The notes beneath the pieces are model-generated. The model was given only the letters and a program-made list of their open reading frames with translations. It searched no databases and was not told the origin of the DNA. Of a stretch of 64,000 nt of DNA, positions 1 through 8,804 are shown piece after piece. Source of the DNA: Micromonospora sp. FIMYZ51 (GTDB lineage Bacteria > Actinomycetota > Actinomycetes > Mycobacteriales > Micromonosporaceae); NCBI RefSeq assembly GCF_038246755.1, contig NZ_CP134706.1, positions 434,001 to 498,000 of the forward strand, given 5' to 3'. Made by a program: the position numbers and the translations under genes. Each line of letters begins with the position of its first letter. Positions within the stretch are counted from its first letter, which is position 1.

Positions 1-628
1 ACTCGTCGATCACCACGTGGGTCAGCCGACGCAGGAAGCCGGACCACTGCGCGTGCCCGGGGAGGATGCCGTGGTGCAGCATGTCGGGGTTGGTCAGCAC
101 GAACCGGGAGTGCCGCCGGATCCACTCCCGCTCGGCGCGCGGAGTGTCGCCGTCGTAGCAGGCCGGACGTACGCCGTCGAGGTCCAGTGCGGCGACGGCG
201 CGCAGTTGGTCGGCGGCGAGTGCCTTGGTCGGTGCCAGGTAGAGCACGGTGGCGCGGGGGTCGGCGAGCAGGGTGGCGAGCGCGGGCAACTGGTACGCCA
301 GGGACTTGCCGGACGCGGTGCCGGTGGCGACGACCACGTGCTGGCCGTCGTACGCGAGGCTGGCCGCCTCGGCCTGGTGCCGCCACGGCATGGTGACCCC
401 CCGCCGGGCGTACGCGTCACGCAGCTCCGCCGGAGCCCACCGTGGCCAGGGTGCCGGCACCCCGGCCCGGGGTGGCACCCGCTCGACGTGGGTGACCGGG
501 TCGGTGGCGTGCCGTTGCCGCAGCCGGCGCAGCAGCACTTCCGGCGGGACGGCCGGAGCCGCGACCGGTGCCGAGCCCGGTGGCCGTTCGGCGCCACGGC
601 CGGCGGATACGCTGGCTGCCGAGGTCAC
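1..628 (-). CDS. DEAD/DEAH-box helicase, N-terminal part (runs off left edge)
   Basis: Reading leftward from GTG at 628, 209 codons are present before the window ends. The protein has a 30-residue Pro/Ala-rich head, a Q-motif-like stretch ([10 protein letters not shown]), motif [10 protein letters not shown], motif Ia [12 protein letters not shown], then LTNPDML, and it breaks off at motif II (VIDE). This order is that of superfamily 2 helicases of the YprA/DUF1998 group, which act as ATP-driven DNA or RNA unwinders. In Streptomyces a helicase of this kind lies divergent from bldG, as here. The C-terminal helicase half and any DUF1998 zinc domain lie outside the window. Confidence 0.85.
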   Translation of the reverse strand, partial: MTSAASVSAGRGAERPPGSAPVAAPAVPPEVLLRRLRQRHATDPVTHVERVPPRAGVPAPWPRWAPAELRDAYARRGVTMPWRHQAEAASLAYDGQHVVVATGTASGKSLAYQLPALATLLADPRATVLYLAPTKALAADQLRAVAALDLDGVRPACYDGDTPRAEREWIRRHSRFVLTNPDMLHHGILPGHAQWSGFLRRLTHVVIDE

Positions 629-769
629 GTCCTGCACTCTCGCACTGGTGTTCGGAAATCGGAAATCGGCGGGCCGGATGAGATCGGGCCCGCCCCGGTG
701 AGTCGTCGGCCGGAGTCACGGGTAGTGGTTAGATGCCCAAGAAGCTTACCGCTGCGCAAGGAGGGACCG
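629..769. promoter_or_regulatory. Divergent promoter region, helicase / bldG
   Basis: This 141-bp gap separates the divergent helicase and bldG starts. It holds a short direct repeat (CGGAAAT twice near 653-667), an inverted repeat GGCGGGCC ... GGGCCCGCC around 668-694, and a TTAGAT hexamer at 729-734 that could be a -10 for bldG. A clear AAGGAGGG ribosome binding site lies at 758-765. No -35 is convincing. Confidence 0.35.
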
Positions 770-1111
770 ATGGAGCTGTCACTGGCGACCCGCACCGTGG
801 GAGAGCACACGGTGCTCGAGGTCGGCGGTGAGGTGGACGTCTACACCGCCCCTCGGCTGCGCGAGCGGCTGCTGGAGCTGATCGACGGCGGGGCCCGGCA
901 TGTGGTGGTGGATCTCGGCCGGGTCGACTTCCTCGACTCCACCGGCCTGGGTGTGCTGGTCGGCGCGCTCAAGCGGCTGCGTACCGCCGGCGGCACCTTC
1001 GCCCTGGTCTGCGACAAGGAGCCGCTGCTCAAGATCTTCCGAATCACCGCGTTGGACCAGGTGTTCCCACTACATCCCACGGTCGAAGCGGCGACCGGTG
1101 CTGGCGCGTGA
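770..1111 (+). CDS. bldG: Anti-anti-sigma factor (STAS domain), BldG-like
   Basis: A 113-residue single STAS-domain protein. The signature [16 protein letters not shown] contains the serine normally phosphorylated by a partner anti-sigma kinase. When unphosphorylated, such proteins bind the anti-sigma factor and release a stress or developmental sigma factor. The start at 770 is fixed by AAGGAGGG seven bases upstream. The stop overlaps the GTG start of the next gene (GTGA), so the two are translationally coupled, as in the bldG-apgA pair of Streptomyces. Gene order (helicase upstream, hppA and topA downstream) supports orthology with BldG, which Streptomyces needs for aerial growth and antibiotic production. 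Confidence 0.9.
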   Translation: MELSLATRTVGEHTVLEVGGEVDVYTAPRLRERLLELIDGGARHVVVDLGRVDFLDSTGLGVLVGALKRLRTAGGTFALVCDKEPLLKIFRITALDQVFPLHPTVEAATGAGA

Positions 1112-1545
1112 TGGCCACGGTCCGGCTCTCCTTCTCGCCGGCTCCGGTGCACGTGCGTACCGCCCGCCTGGTCGGGGTGGCGGTCGCCCGGCGGGCCGGG
1201 GTTCGCGAGGAACTGCTCGACGAGGTACGCCTGGCCATCGGTGAGGCGTGCACCCGTGCGGTCGCCCTGCATCGCCAGTACGGCCTGACCGAACCGGTGC
1301 TGGTCGAGATGTCCGACTCGGGCGCGTACGCGGTGCGGGTGGTGGACCGGGCGCCGATCGAGGCGGGCATCGGTCTCGCCGCGCTCGACGCCGACCAGCT
1401 GGCCAACGAGTCGCTGAACGAGGACGATCTCACCACCGGCGTCGGATTCGCGCTGCTCGCCGGCTTCGTCGACGACCTTCAGGTACGGCCGGTCGACGAG
1501 GGCGTCGGCACCGAGGTCCGAATGGTGTGGCCGCTGAACCGCTGA
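1108..1545 (+). CDS. apgA: ATP-binding anti-sigma factor (RsbW/ApgA-like)
   Basis: A 145-residue protein related to the GHKL ATPase fold of RsbW-type anti-sigma factors: a long helix with an N-box-like segment ([15 protein letters not shown]), then VVDRAP and the glycine-containing [11 protein letters not shown] as the remaining ATP-site motifs. It should phosphorylate the STAS protein encoded just upstream and bind a sigma factor. The GTG start at 1108 overlaps the bldG stop by four bases; the ATG at 1111 is an alternative. The name follows the Streptomyces bldG neighbour apgA and rests on gene order plus fold, not on a seen alignment. Confidence 0.82.
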   Translation: MMATVRLSFSPAPVHVRTARLVGVAVARRAGVREELLDEVRLAIGEACTRAVALHRQYGLTEPVLVEMSDSGAYAVRVVDRAPIEAGIGLAALDADQLANESLNEDDLTTGVGFALLAGFVDDLQVRPVDEGVGTEVRMVWPLNR

Positions 1546-1557
1546 ATATCGCTCATC

Positions 1558-1590
1558 ATGCCGCCGTTCCCCGTCGGGGTGCGGCGGCAT
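1558..1590 (+). terminator. Hairpin terminator after bldG-apgA
   Basis: ATGCCGCCG / CGGCGGCAT arms enclose a second stem CCCCG/CGGGG with a one-base loop, 12 bases after the stop. There is no U-tract, as is usual in actinomycetes. It probably ends the bldG-apgA transcript. Confidence 0.7.
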
Positions 1591-1857
1591 CGTCATGCAT
1601 GCGCTCCTATATCAGATTTCGGTTCATAACACAGCGATGAAGATCATCGAGACACGGTGCCACCTCCGTGTGACCTCGAACACGCGGGACGGCTAGAGTA
1701 CGCGGGTTGTCAGCAAGTGATCCATCGGGCTGCCAGCGCAGATGGGCGGCCATCGCTGGCCCGCCGGGTGGTCCGGCGCGCACTTGCGAACTCGCATCCA
1801 GGCGCCGGTCGGTGCGTCTCCACCGGCCGGCGCGTTGTTCGGCACAGGAGGACACAG
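1591..1857 (+). promoter_or_regulatory. hppA promoter and structured leader
   Basis: 267 bp without a gene. A weak promoter match is TGTGACC near 1669-1675 with TAGAGT at 1694-1699. Downstream lie two hairpins: GCCAGC..GATGG gcgg CCATC GCTGGC at 1732-1760, and a GC-rich stem pairing GGCGCCGGT near 1800 with ACCGGCCGGCGC near 1822-1833. The ribosome binding site AGGAGG is at 1846-1851. If the promoter is right, the leader is about 150 nt and could be regulated. I see no known riboswitch consensus. Confidence 0.35.
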
Positions 1858-4242
1858 ATGTCCGACAGCTTGGCCGCCGAGGGCGGCGGCGCGATCTCCC
1901 TGACCGGAGCAAACGTCACGTACGTCGTCATCGCCGCGGTGATCGCGTTGGTCGCGCTCGCCTTCGCCGCTGCGTTGACGAAGGCCGTGCTGGCGGCCGG
2001 TAAGGGCACCACAAACATGCAGGAGATCTCCGGGGCCGTCCAGGAGGGCGCCTCGGCCTACCTGCTCCGGCAGTTCCGGACCCTGGCGATCTTCGTGGTG
2101 ATCGCCGTGGTCCTGCTGTTCCTGCTACCGGTGCACGAAACCGCCGGCAGCGAGACCGCGGTGAAGCTCGGTCGTTCGCTCTTCTTCGTGGTCGGTGCCC
2201 TGTTCAGCGCCTTCATCGGCGGCGCCGGCATGTGGCTGGCGACCCGGGCCAACCTGCGGGTGGCCGCCGCCGCCCGGGAGCGTGAAGGCGGCCGGGAGGC
2301 GGCCATGAAGATCGCCTTCCGGACCGGTGGTGTGGTCGGCTTCCTCACCGTCGGGCTCGGTCTCTTCGGCGCCGCGCTGGTCGTGCTGATCTTCCGGGGC
2401 GACGCGCCGACCGTGCTGGAGGGCTTCGGTTTCGGCGCCGCGCTGCTGGCCATGTTCATGCGGGTCGGCGGCGGCATCTTCACCAAGGCCGCCGACGTCG
2501 GCGCCGACCTGGTCGGCAAGGTCGAGCAGGGCATCCCCGAGGACGACCCGCGCAACGCCGCCACCATCGCCGACAACGTGGGCGACAACGTCGGTGACTG
2601 CGCCGGCATGGCCGCCGACCTGTTCGAGTCGTACGCGGTCACCCTGGTCGCCGCGCTGATCCTGGGCCGGGCCGCGTTCGGCACCGACGGCCTGGTGCTC
2701 CCGCTGATCATCTCCACGATCGGTGTGGTGGTCGCCATCATCGGTGTCTTCATCACCAGGCTGCGCGCCTCGGACCGCAACGGCCTGACCGCGATCAACC
2801 GGGCCTTCTACCTCTCCGCGTTGATCTCGGCGGTGCTGGTCGCGGTGGCCTCGTTCGCCTACCTCCAGCCCTCCTGGGCCGCGCAGCTCGGCGACGGCTG
2901 GCGGGAGAGCCTGGGTGTGGACGGCGGCGACCCGCCGTTCGGCCCGCGCGGAGTGGTCATCGGCGCAGTCGTCATCGGCATCGTGCTGGCCGCCGCGATC
3001 CAGGCGCTGACCGGCTACTTCACCGAGACCAACCGGCGCCCGGTGCAGGACATCGGCAAGAGCTCGCAGACCGGCCCGGCCACCGTCATCCTCGCCGGCA
3101 TCAGCGTCGGCCTGGAGTCGGCGGTCTACTCGGCGCTGCTGATCGCCGCAGGTGTCTTCGGTGCCTTCCTGCTCGGCGGCGGCTCGATCACCCTCTCGCT
3201 GTTCGCGGTGGCGCTGGCCGGTACCGGTCTGCTCACCACCGTCGGTGTGATCGTCGCGATGGACACCTTCGGGCCGATCTCCGACAACGCCCAGGGCGTG
3301 GCCGAGATGTCCGGTGACATCGACGAGCACGGCGCGCGGACGCTTACCGAGCTGGACGCGGTCGGCAACACCACCAAGGCGATCACCAAGGGCATCGCGA
3401 TCGCGACCGCGGTGCTGGCGGCGACCGCGCTCTTCGGCTCGTACACCGACACGCTGCGCATCGCGTACGCCGACGCCGGGGTCACCGACGTCAGCGCCGA
3501 GATCCTCAACGCGCTGAACGTGGCCAACCCGCAGAACCTGGTCGGTCTGATCATCGGTGCGGCGGTGGTGTTCCTCTTCTCCGGTCTGGCCATCAACGCG
3601 GTCTCCCGCTCGGCCGGTGCCGTGGTGATGGAGGTTCGCCGGCAGTTCCGTGAGCTGCCCGGGATCATGGACGGCACCCAGCGCCCGGAGTACGGCAAGG
3701 TCGTCGACATCTGCACCCGGGACGCGCAGCGTGAACTGCTGACCCCCGGCCTGCTGGCGATCCTGGCGCCGATCGCGGTCGGCTTCGGCCTCGGGCCCGG
3801 TGCGCTGGCGTCGTATCTGGCCGGTGCGATCGGTGCCGGCACGCTGATGGCGGTCTTCCTGGCCAACTCCGGTGGCGCCTGGGACAACAGCAAGAAGATG
3901 GTCGAGGACGGCGCGTACGGCGGCAAGGGCTCCGAGGCGCACGCCGCGACCGTCATCGGCGACACCGTCGGTGACCCGTTCAAGGACACCGCCGGCCCGG
4001 CGATCAACCCGCTGCTCAAGGTGATGAACCTGGTGTCGTTGCTGATCGCCCCGGCCGTGGTGGCCTGGAGCATCGGCGACGACCGCAATGTCGGCCTGCG
4101 GGTCACCATCGCGGTGGTGGCCACGCTGATCGTCGTCGCGGCGGTGGTGTTCAGCAAGCGCAAGAGCGTCGTGATGGGCGAGGACGACTCCGGCAACGGT
4201 TCCGGCACTGCGGACCCGCGCCCGGAGGCGATCAAGGCCTGA
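1858..4242 (+). CDS. hppA: Membrane-bound H+-translocating pyrophosphatase, K+-independent type
   Basis: A 794-residue integral membrane protein of the V-PPase family with about 16 hydrophobic spans. It hydrolyses PPi and pumps protons. The catalytic loop GADLVGKVEQG, EDDPRNAATIADNVGDNVGD and the C-terminal GDTVGDPFKDTAGPAINPL are all intact. In the GNTTKA motif, lysine is at about residue 507; lysine here marks the K+-independent class and alanine the K+-dependent one, so no K+ activation is expected. ATG 1858 follows AGGAGG with ideal spacing; longer frames upstream have no such signal. The same neighbour of bldG occurs in Streptomyces. Confidence 0.95.
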   Translation: MSDSLAAEGGGAISLTGANVTYVVIAAVIALVALAFAAALTKAVLAAGKGTTNMQEISGAVQEGASAYLLRQFRTLAIFVVIAVVLLFLLPVHETAGSETAVKLGRSLFFVVGALFSAFIGGAGMWLATRANLRVAAAAREREGGREAAMKIAFRTGGVVGFLTVGLGLFGAALVVLIFRGDAPTVLEGFGFGAALLAMFMRVGGGIFTKAADVGADLVGKVEQGIPEDDPRNAATIADNVGDNVGDCAGMAADLFESYAVTLVAALILGRAAFGTDGLVLPLIISTIGVVVAIIGVFITRLRASDRNGLTAINRAFYLSALISAVLVAVASFAYLQPSWAAQLGDGWRESLGVDGGDPPFGPRGVVIGAVVIGIVLAAAIQALTGYFTETNRRPVQDIGKSSQTGPATVILAGISVGLESAVYSALLIAAGVFGAFLLGGGSITLSLFAVALAGTGLLTTVGVIVAMDTFGPISDNAQGVAEMSGDIDEHGARTLTELDAVGNTTKAITKGIAIATAVLAATALFGSYTDTLRIAYADAGVTDVSAEILNALNVANPQNLVGLIIGAAVVFLFSGLAINAVSRSAGAVVMEVRRQFRELPGIMDGTQRPEYGKVVDICTRDAQRELLTPGLLAILAPIAVGFGLGPGALASYLAGAIGAGTLMAVFLANSGGAWDNSKKMVEDGAYGGKGSEAHAATVIGDTVGDPFKDTAGPAINPLLKVMNLVSLLIAPAVVAWSIGDDRNVGLRVTIAVVATLIVVAAVVFSKRKSVVMGEDDSGNGSGTADPRPEAIKA

Positions 4243-4260
4243 TCCTCCGGTCACGTCCCA

Positions 4261-4296
4261 CGGTCCCCGGTCGGCGGCAGCGTCGGCCGGGGACCG
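4261..4296 (+). terminator. Hairpin terminator after hppA
   Basis: CGGTCCCCGG and CCGGGGACCG arms around a short GC-rich loop start 18 bases after the hppA stop. There is no U-tract. Confidence 0.65.
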
Positions 4297-4362
4297 TCGT
4301 GCCGGTCGAGGTGGTCCGCCTGACCGGTGCCGGCGCGTGACGGAGCACGTACGCTGCAACGC

Positions 4363-4902
4363 ATGCGTACGTGCCGGGCGGCGGCCGGAAAGCTCACTGT
4401 GGTCCTGGTCACGCTGACCGTGCTGGCCGGCTGCGGGTCCAGCGGCCCCAGCCCGCAGGCCTGGGCGGCGTCGGTGTGCTCGGCGCTGACCCCGTGGCGG
4501 TCCGAGATCAGCAAGCTGACCAGCAGCACGAACGAGCAGATGACCGCGCAGACCACTCCCGCGCAGGCCAAGGAGAACTTGGTCCGCCTCTTCGGCGGGG
4601 CCGAGCAGGCCAGCGAGGATGCCCGGCGCAAGGTCGAGCAGGCGGGGGTGCCGAAGGTCGAGCGGGGCGAGGAGATCTCGGCCAGCTTCCGGGCCTCGCT
4701 GGCCTCGATGCGCGACGCCTACGGCCGGGCCCGGACCACCATCGACGGCCTGAGCACCGGCGAGGCGACGGTGTTCTACGACGGGGTGCAGGCCGCGGTG
4801 GAGACCCTCAAGCAGGAGTACGACGCCAGCACGCTGGACACCAGCGAGCTGAACTCCGAGGAACTGAAGCGCGCCTTCGACGAGGTACCCGAATGCCGTT
4901 GA
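4363..4902 (+). CDS. Small exported lipoprotein, function unknown
   Basis: A 179-residue protein with a basic head, a hydrophobic stretch (LTVVLVTLTV) and a lipobox LAGC, so it should be lipidated on Cys and tethered outside the membrane. The mature part is hydrophilic and helical, ending in ECR. I do not recognise a named family. ATG 4363 is preferred over an in-frame upstream start because it places the signal peptide at the N terminus. Its end overlaps the next gene by 10 bases, suggesting co-transcription. Confidence 0.8.
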   Translation: MRTCRAAAGKLTVVLVTLTVLAGCGSSGPSPQAWAASVCSALTPWRSEISKLTSSTNEQMTAQTTPAQAKENLVRLFGGAEQASEDARRKVEQAGVPKVERGEEISASFRASLASMRDAYGRARTTIDGLSTGEATVFYDGVQAAVETLKQEYDASTLDTSELNSEELKRAFDEVPECR

Positions 4903-5597
4903 GCGGTTCCGGTGAGCCACCGGCGGCGCAACCGCTGCCGGTGTCGTTCCCGGTGCCCGACCCGGCCCTGCCGATGCCCCGCCGACGCGGTCCCGACGTC
5001 GAGCGGGTGGCGGTGGACGACCGGCAACTCGTCTTCTTCGGGGCGGAGACCGGTGAGCCCGCCGTCACCGACCTCGCCGGGCTGCTCGCCGGGCCGGGCG
5101 AGGTGCATCGGATGGGAGGCACGGCCCGGCTGTCGGTGGTGGTGGATGCCGGGTGGCGGGTGCACGTGCTGGTCGCCGAGTTGGCCCAGCGGGGCGTACG
5201 GGTGACCTGGGCGCCCACCGAGGACAACCGGTACGCCGTGCGGACCGCGTACGCCCGGACGCTCGTGCCGCTCGCGGCGGCCTGGTTGCGTGGTGCGACG
5301 CAGCATCCGCCCGCCGGCCTGCACCTGGACGGCCGACGGCTGCGGCTCTGGCTGGCCGCGGCCGGGGTGGCCGACCCGCCGGACTTCCTGCTGTATCTCG
5401 GCGGCACCGACCCGGTGCGCTGGACGGTGGTCGGTGGCGCCCTGATCGCGGCCGGATTGATCGGGGAACTGGTCGAGCCCGACGCGGGTGGTCCGGCGTA
5501 CCGGATCACCGGTCGGCGCGGCACCCAGCGGCTGGCCGAGCTGGTCGGCGACCGGCCGTCCGCCGCGCCACCGGCGGCCTGGCCGACCCGCGACTGA
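4893..5597 (+). CDS. Hypothetical protein upstream of topA
   Basis: A 234-residue soluble protein without signal peptide. A proline-rich N-terminal 30 residues is followed by a mixed alpha/beta body with repeated Trp and Leu motifs (AAWLRGATQHPPAGL, RWTVVGGALIAAGL). It probably belongs to a conserved actinomycete family found beside topA, but I cannot assign a function. ATG 4893 lies inside the end of the lipoprotein gene, suggesting coupling. A weak hairpin GCTGTC..GACAGC at 5618-5637 follows the stop. Confidence 0.65.
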   Translation: MPLSGSGEPPAAQPLPVSFPVPDPALPMPRRRGPDVERVAVDDRQLVFFGAETGEPAVTDLAGLLAGPGEVHRMGGTARLSVVVDAGWRVHVLVAELAQRGVRVTWAPTEDNRYAVRTAYARTLVPLAAAWLRGATQHPPAGLHLDGRRLRLWLAAAGVADPPDFLLYLGGTDPVRWTVVGGALIAAGLIGELVEPDAGGPAYRITGRRGTQRLAELVGDRPSAAPPAAWPTRD

Positions 5598-5909
5598 TCG
5601 GGGCGGGAAGAGCGTCAGCTGTCCGATGCGAGACAGCCGCGTGTCGGGGAACACAGCGAGAATCGGCCAGGTTCTACCTCCACCGACGGGCTGCCAGGGT
5701 CACAGTCGTCCGCTGGATGCCCTACCCACGGTGTACGGTGACGCCGTCCGGCGCGAGCACAGATCGTTCCGCACGGATCGCCGTTCGCGAAACCCGAAAC
5801 ACGGACGGCGCGTTACGTTGGACATCCGGACCGCTGGGTACCGGTGGGTCGAGTGCGCCCCGAACCCGGGTCGGATGTGACCGCGAGCAGGAAAGAGGTC
5901 GAAACAGAC
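5598..5909 (+). promoter_or_regulatory. topA upstream region with a sigma-B/H-like promoter match
   Basis: 312 bp without a gene. GTTG at 5817-5820, 15 bases, then GGGTAC at 5836-5841 fits the actinomycete stress-sigma pattern GTTT-N14-16-GGGTAC in nine of ten positions. The resulting leader to GTG 5910 would be about 60 nt. The region also contains GC-rich dyads but no obvious small gene. Confidence 0.35.
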
Positions 5910-8741
5910 GTGCCAAGCAACGCTGGAACCACCCGCCTGGTCATCGTCGAGTCCCCGGCGAAGGCCAAGACGATCTCGGGCTACCTCGGCCCGGGGTACG
6001 TCGTGGAGGCCAGCTTCGGGCACGTCCGCGACCTGCCGCGCAACGCCGCCGACGTCCCGGCCCGCTACAAGGGCGAGCCCTGGGCCCGGCTCGGCGTCGA
6101 CGTCGACAACGGCTTCCACGCCCTCTACGTCGTCTCCGCCGACCGCAAGCAGCAGATCAGCAAGCTGACCAAGCTGGCCAAGGAGGTCGACGAGATCCTC
6201 CTCGCCACGGACGAGGACCGCGAGGGCGAGGCGATCGCCTGGCACCTGGTGGAGACGCTCAAGCCGAAGGTGCCGGTCCGGCGGATGGTCTTCCACGAGA
6301 TCACCAAGCCGGCCATCCAGGCGGCGGTGGCCAACCCGCGCGACATCGACCGGGACCTGGTCGATGCCCAGGAGGCCCGGCGCATCCTGGACCGGCTGTA
6401 CGGCTACGAGGTCTCCCCGGTGCTGTGGAAGAAGGTCATGCCGAAGCTCTCGGCGGGCCGGGTGCAGTCCGTGGCGACCCGGATCGTGGTCGAGCGCGAG
6501 CGGCAGCGGATGGCGTTCCGCACCGCCGAGTACTGGGACATCCTGGCCACCCTGGCGGTGGCGAAGCCGGGCGAGGGGCCGCGCACCTTCAACGCCACCC
6601 TGGTCGCCCTGAACGGCGACCGGATCGCCACCGGCAAGGACTTCGAACCGACCACCGGCAAGGTGCGCGCCGGAGCGGGCGTGGTGCACCTCGACTCCGG
6701 CGGGGCCCGAGGGCTCGCCGCCCGGCTCGAAGGGCGGCCGTTCGCCGTCACCCGGGTCGAGGAGAAGCCCTACCGCCGCCGCCCGTACGCGCCGTTCATC
6801 ACCTCCACCCTTCAGCAGGAGGCGGCCCGCAAGCTGCGGTTCTCGTCGCAGCAGACGATGCGCACCGCGCAGCGCCTCTACGAGAACGGCTACATCACCT
6901 ACATGCGTACCGACTCGGTGAACCTGTCGGAAACCGCCATCGCGGCGGCCCGCCGGCAGATCGTCGAGCTGTACGGCGAGCGCAGCGTCCCGCCGGAGCC
7001 GCGCCGCTACACCGGCAAGGTGAAGAACGCGCAGGAGGCGCACGAGGCGATCCGCCCGGCGGGGGACAACTTCCGCACCCCGGGCGACGTGGCCAAGGAA
7101 CTGTCCGGCGAGGAGTTCAAGCTCTACGAGCTGATCTGGCGGCGTACCATCGCCTCGCAGATGACCGACGCGGTCGGCTCCAGCGTCTCGGTGCGGATCC
7201 GAGCCACCACCTCTGGTGGCGAGGAGGCGGACTTCGGCGCCACCGGCAAGACCATCACCGACCCGGGCTTCCTGCGCGCGTACGTCGAGTCCAGCGACGA
7301 CGAGAACGCCGAGGCCGAGGATGCCGAGCGGCGGCTGCCCAACCTGGTCAAGGACCAGCCGCTCACCGCCGACGAGCTGACCGCGCAGGGCCACCACACC
7401 CAGCCGCCCGCCCGCTACACCGAGGCGTCGCTGGTCAAGGCGCTTGAGGAGCTGGGCATCGGCCGCCCCTCCACGTACGCCTCGATCATGCAGACCATCC
7501 AGGACCGGGGGTACGTGGTCAAGCGTGGCCAGGCGATGATCCCGTCGTTCCTGGCGTTCGCGGTGATCGGGCTGCTGGAGCGGCACTACCCGCGCCTGAT
7601 CGACTACGACTTCACCGCCAGCATGGAGAACGAGCTGGACGAGATCGCCGGGGGCGACCACGCGGCGGTGGACTTCCTGACCGCGTTCTACTTCGGCACC
7701 ACGAACGGCGCCGGCGACCAGGACATCGCCCGCTCCGGCGGGCTGAAGAAGCTGGTCACCGAGAACCTCAGCGACATCGACGCGCGCAGCGTCAACTCGA
7801 TCCCGCTGTTCACCGACGACGAGGGGCGCGAGGTGGTGGTGCGGGTCGGCCGGTACGGGCCGTACCTCCAGCGCCGGGTGCCCGGCGAGGAGCCGGCGCC
7901 CGCCGGTGAGGGCGAGGAGGGCGGCACCCCGGGTGACCGGGCACCGATCCCCGAGGGCCTGGCGCCGGACGAGCTGACCCCGGAGAAGGTGCACGAGCTG
8001 TTCCTCGGCGGCGGGGGCGAGCGCAAGCTCGGCGACGACCCGGCGACCGGGGAACCGATCCTGCTCAAGTCCGGCCGGTTCGGCCCGTACGTGGCAAGCG
8101 GCGAGCGCAAGTCCTCGCTGCTGCGCTCGCAGTCGCCGGACTCGCTCACCTTCGACGAGGCGCTCAAGCTGCTCAGCCTGCCCCGCCTGGTCGGGGTGGG
8201 TCCGGACGGCGCCGAGGTGGTCGCCAACAACGGCCGCTACGGCCCGTACGTCAAGCGTGGTGACGAGTTCCGCTCGCTGGACTCGGAAGAGAAGCTGTTC
8301 ACCGTCACGCTTGACGAGGCGCTGGCCCTGCTGGCCGCCCCGAAGACCCGCCAGCGCCGGGCCGCCGCCCCGCCGCTGCGGGAGATGGGTGCCGACCCGC
8401 TTACCGAGAAGCCGCTGGTCATCAAGGACGGCCGGTTTGGCCCGTACGTCACCGACGGGGAGACCAACGCATCGCTGCGGCGCGGCCAGACCCCGGAGGC
8501 GCTGACCCTGGAGGAGGCCTCCGAGATGCTCGCCGAGAAGCGGGCGAAGGGGCCGGCTCCCAAGAAGAAGGCCACCAAGAAGGCCGCCACCAAGAAGACC
8601 CCCGCCAAGGCCACCAAGGCCACCAAGTCCACCGCCACCAAGGCCACCAAGTCCACCGCCACCAAGGCCGCTAAGGCCACCAAGGCCGCAAAGGCCACCG
8701 CCACCAAGGCGACCCCGGCAAAGGCCGCAAAGTCCACCTGA
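5910..8741 (+). CDS. topA: DNA topoisomerase I (type IA) with lysine-rich tail
   Basis: 943 residues. It relaxes negative supercoils by a covalent 5'-phosphotyrosine intermediate. An N-terminal Toprim domain (RLVIVESPAKAKTI, then DEDREGEAIAWH) leads into the type IA core with the active-site tyrosine near residue 331 (YITYMRTDSVNLS). Four C-terminal repeats with the GR(Y/F)GPY core follow, as in mycobacterial and Streptomyces enzymes lacking zinc fingers. The last 60 residues are Lys/Ala/Thr repeats, a tail known to aid processivity in actinomycete TopA. GTG 5910 was chosen by family length and the upstream GAAAGAGG; GTG 5877 is possible. Confidence 0.96.
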   Translation: MPSNAGTTRLVIVESPAKAKTISGYLGPGYVVEASFGHVRDLPRNAADVPARYKGEPWARLGVDVDNGFHALYVVSADRKQQISKLTKLAKEVDEILLATDEDREGEAIAWHLVETLKPKVPVRRMVFHEITKPAIQAAVANPRDIDRDLVDAQEARRILDRLYGYEVSPVLWKKVMPKLSAGRVQSVATRIVVERERQRMAFRTAEYWDILATLAVAKPGEGPRTFNATLVALNGDRIATGKDFEPTTGKVRAGAGVVHLDSGGARGLAARLEGRPFAVTRVEEKPYRRRPYAPFITSTLQQEAARKLRFSSQQTMRTAQRLYENGYITYMRTDSVNLSETAIAAARRQIVELYGERSVPPEPRRYTGKVKNAQEAHEAIRPAGDNFRTPGDVAKELSGEEFKLYELIWRRTIASQMTDAVGSSVSVRIRATTSGGEEADFGATGKTITDPGFLRAYVESSDDENAEAEDAERRLPNLVKDQPLTADELTAQGHHTQPPARYTEASLVKALEELGIGRPSTYASIMQTIQDRGYVVKRGQAMIPSFLAFAVIGLLERHYPRLIDYDFTASMENELDEIAGGDHAAVDFLTAFYFGTTNGAGDQDIARSGGLKKLVTENLSDIDARSVNSIPLFTDDEGREVVVRVGRYGPYLQRRVPGEEPAPAGEGEEGGTPGDRAPIPEGLAPDELTPEKVHELFLGGGGERKLGDDPATGEPILLKSGRFGPYVASGERKSSLLRSQSPDSLTFDEALKLLSLPRLVGVGPDGAEVVANNGRYGPYVKRGDEFRSLDSEEKLFTVTLDEALALLAAPKTRQRRAAAPPLREMGADPLTEKPLVIKDGRFGPYVTDGETNASLRRGQTPEALTLEEASEMLAEKRAKGPAPKKKATKKAATKKTPAKATKATKSTATKATKSTATKAAKATKAAKATATKATPAKAAKST

Positions 8742-8748
8742 CCTAACC

Positions 8749-8798
8749 AGATCTTGGTCCGAAACCGCCCCTCTGGGGGCAGGTACTGACCAAGATCT
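8749..8798. repeat. AGATCTTG inverted repeat, copy 1
   Basis: A 50-bp palindrome: 11-bp arms AGATCTTGGTC / GACCAAGATCT with an inner GC stem CGCCCC/GGGGGC. It lies between the convergent ends of topA and the next gene, so it could act as a bidirectional terminator. A copy identical except for one base lies at 9873-9922. Confidence 0.85.
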
Positions 8799-8804
8799 GC
8801 GGCG

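Noticed and set aside
1732..1833. Riboswitch in the hppA leader
   Set aside because: Two hairpins are present, but no conserved riboswitch core that I can recognise, including fluoride or c-di-AMP types.
2125..4920. A 931-codon open frame on the minus strand opposite hppA
   Set aside because: It is the antisense shadow of a GC-rich gene: low-complexity, rich in Arg/Gly/Asp, no ribosome site, and hppA is certain.
5700..7994. Long minus-strand open frame opposite topA
   Set aside because: Same composition artefact; topA motifs occupy the plus strand.
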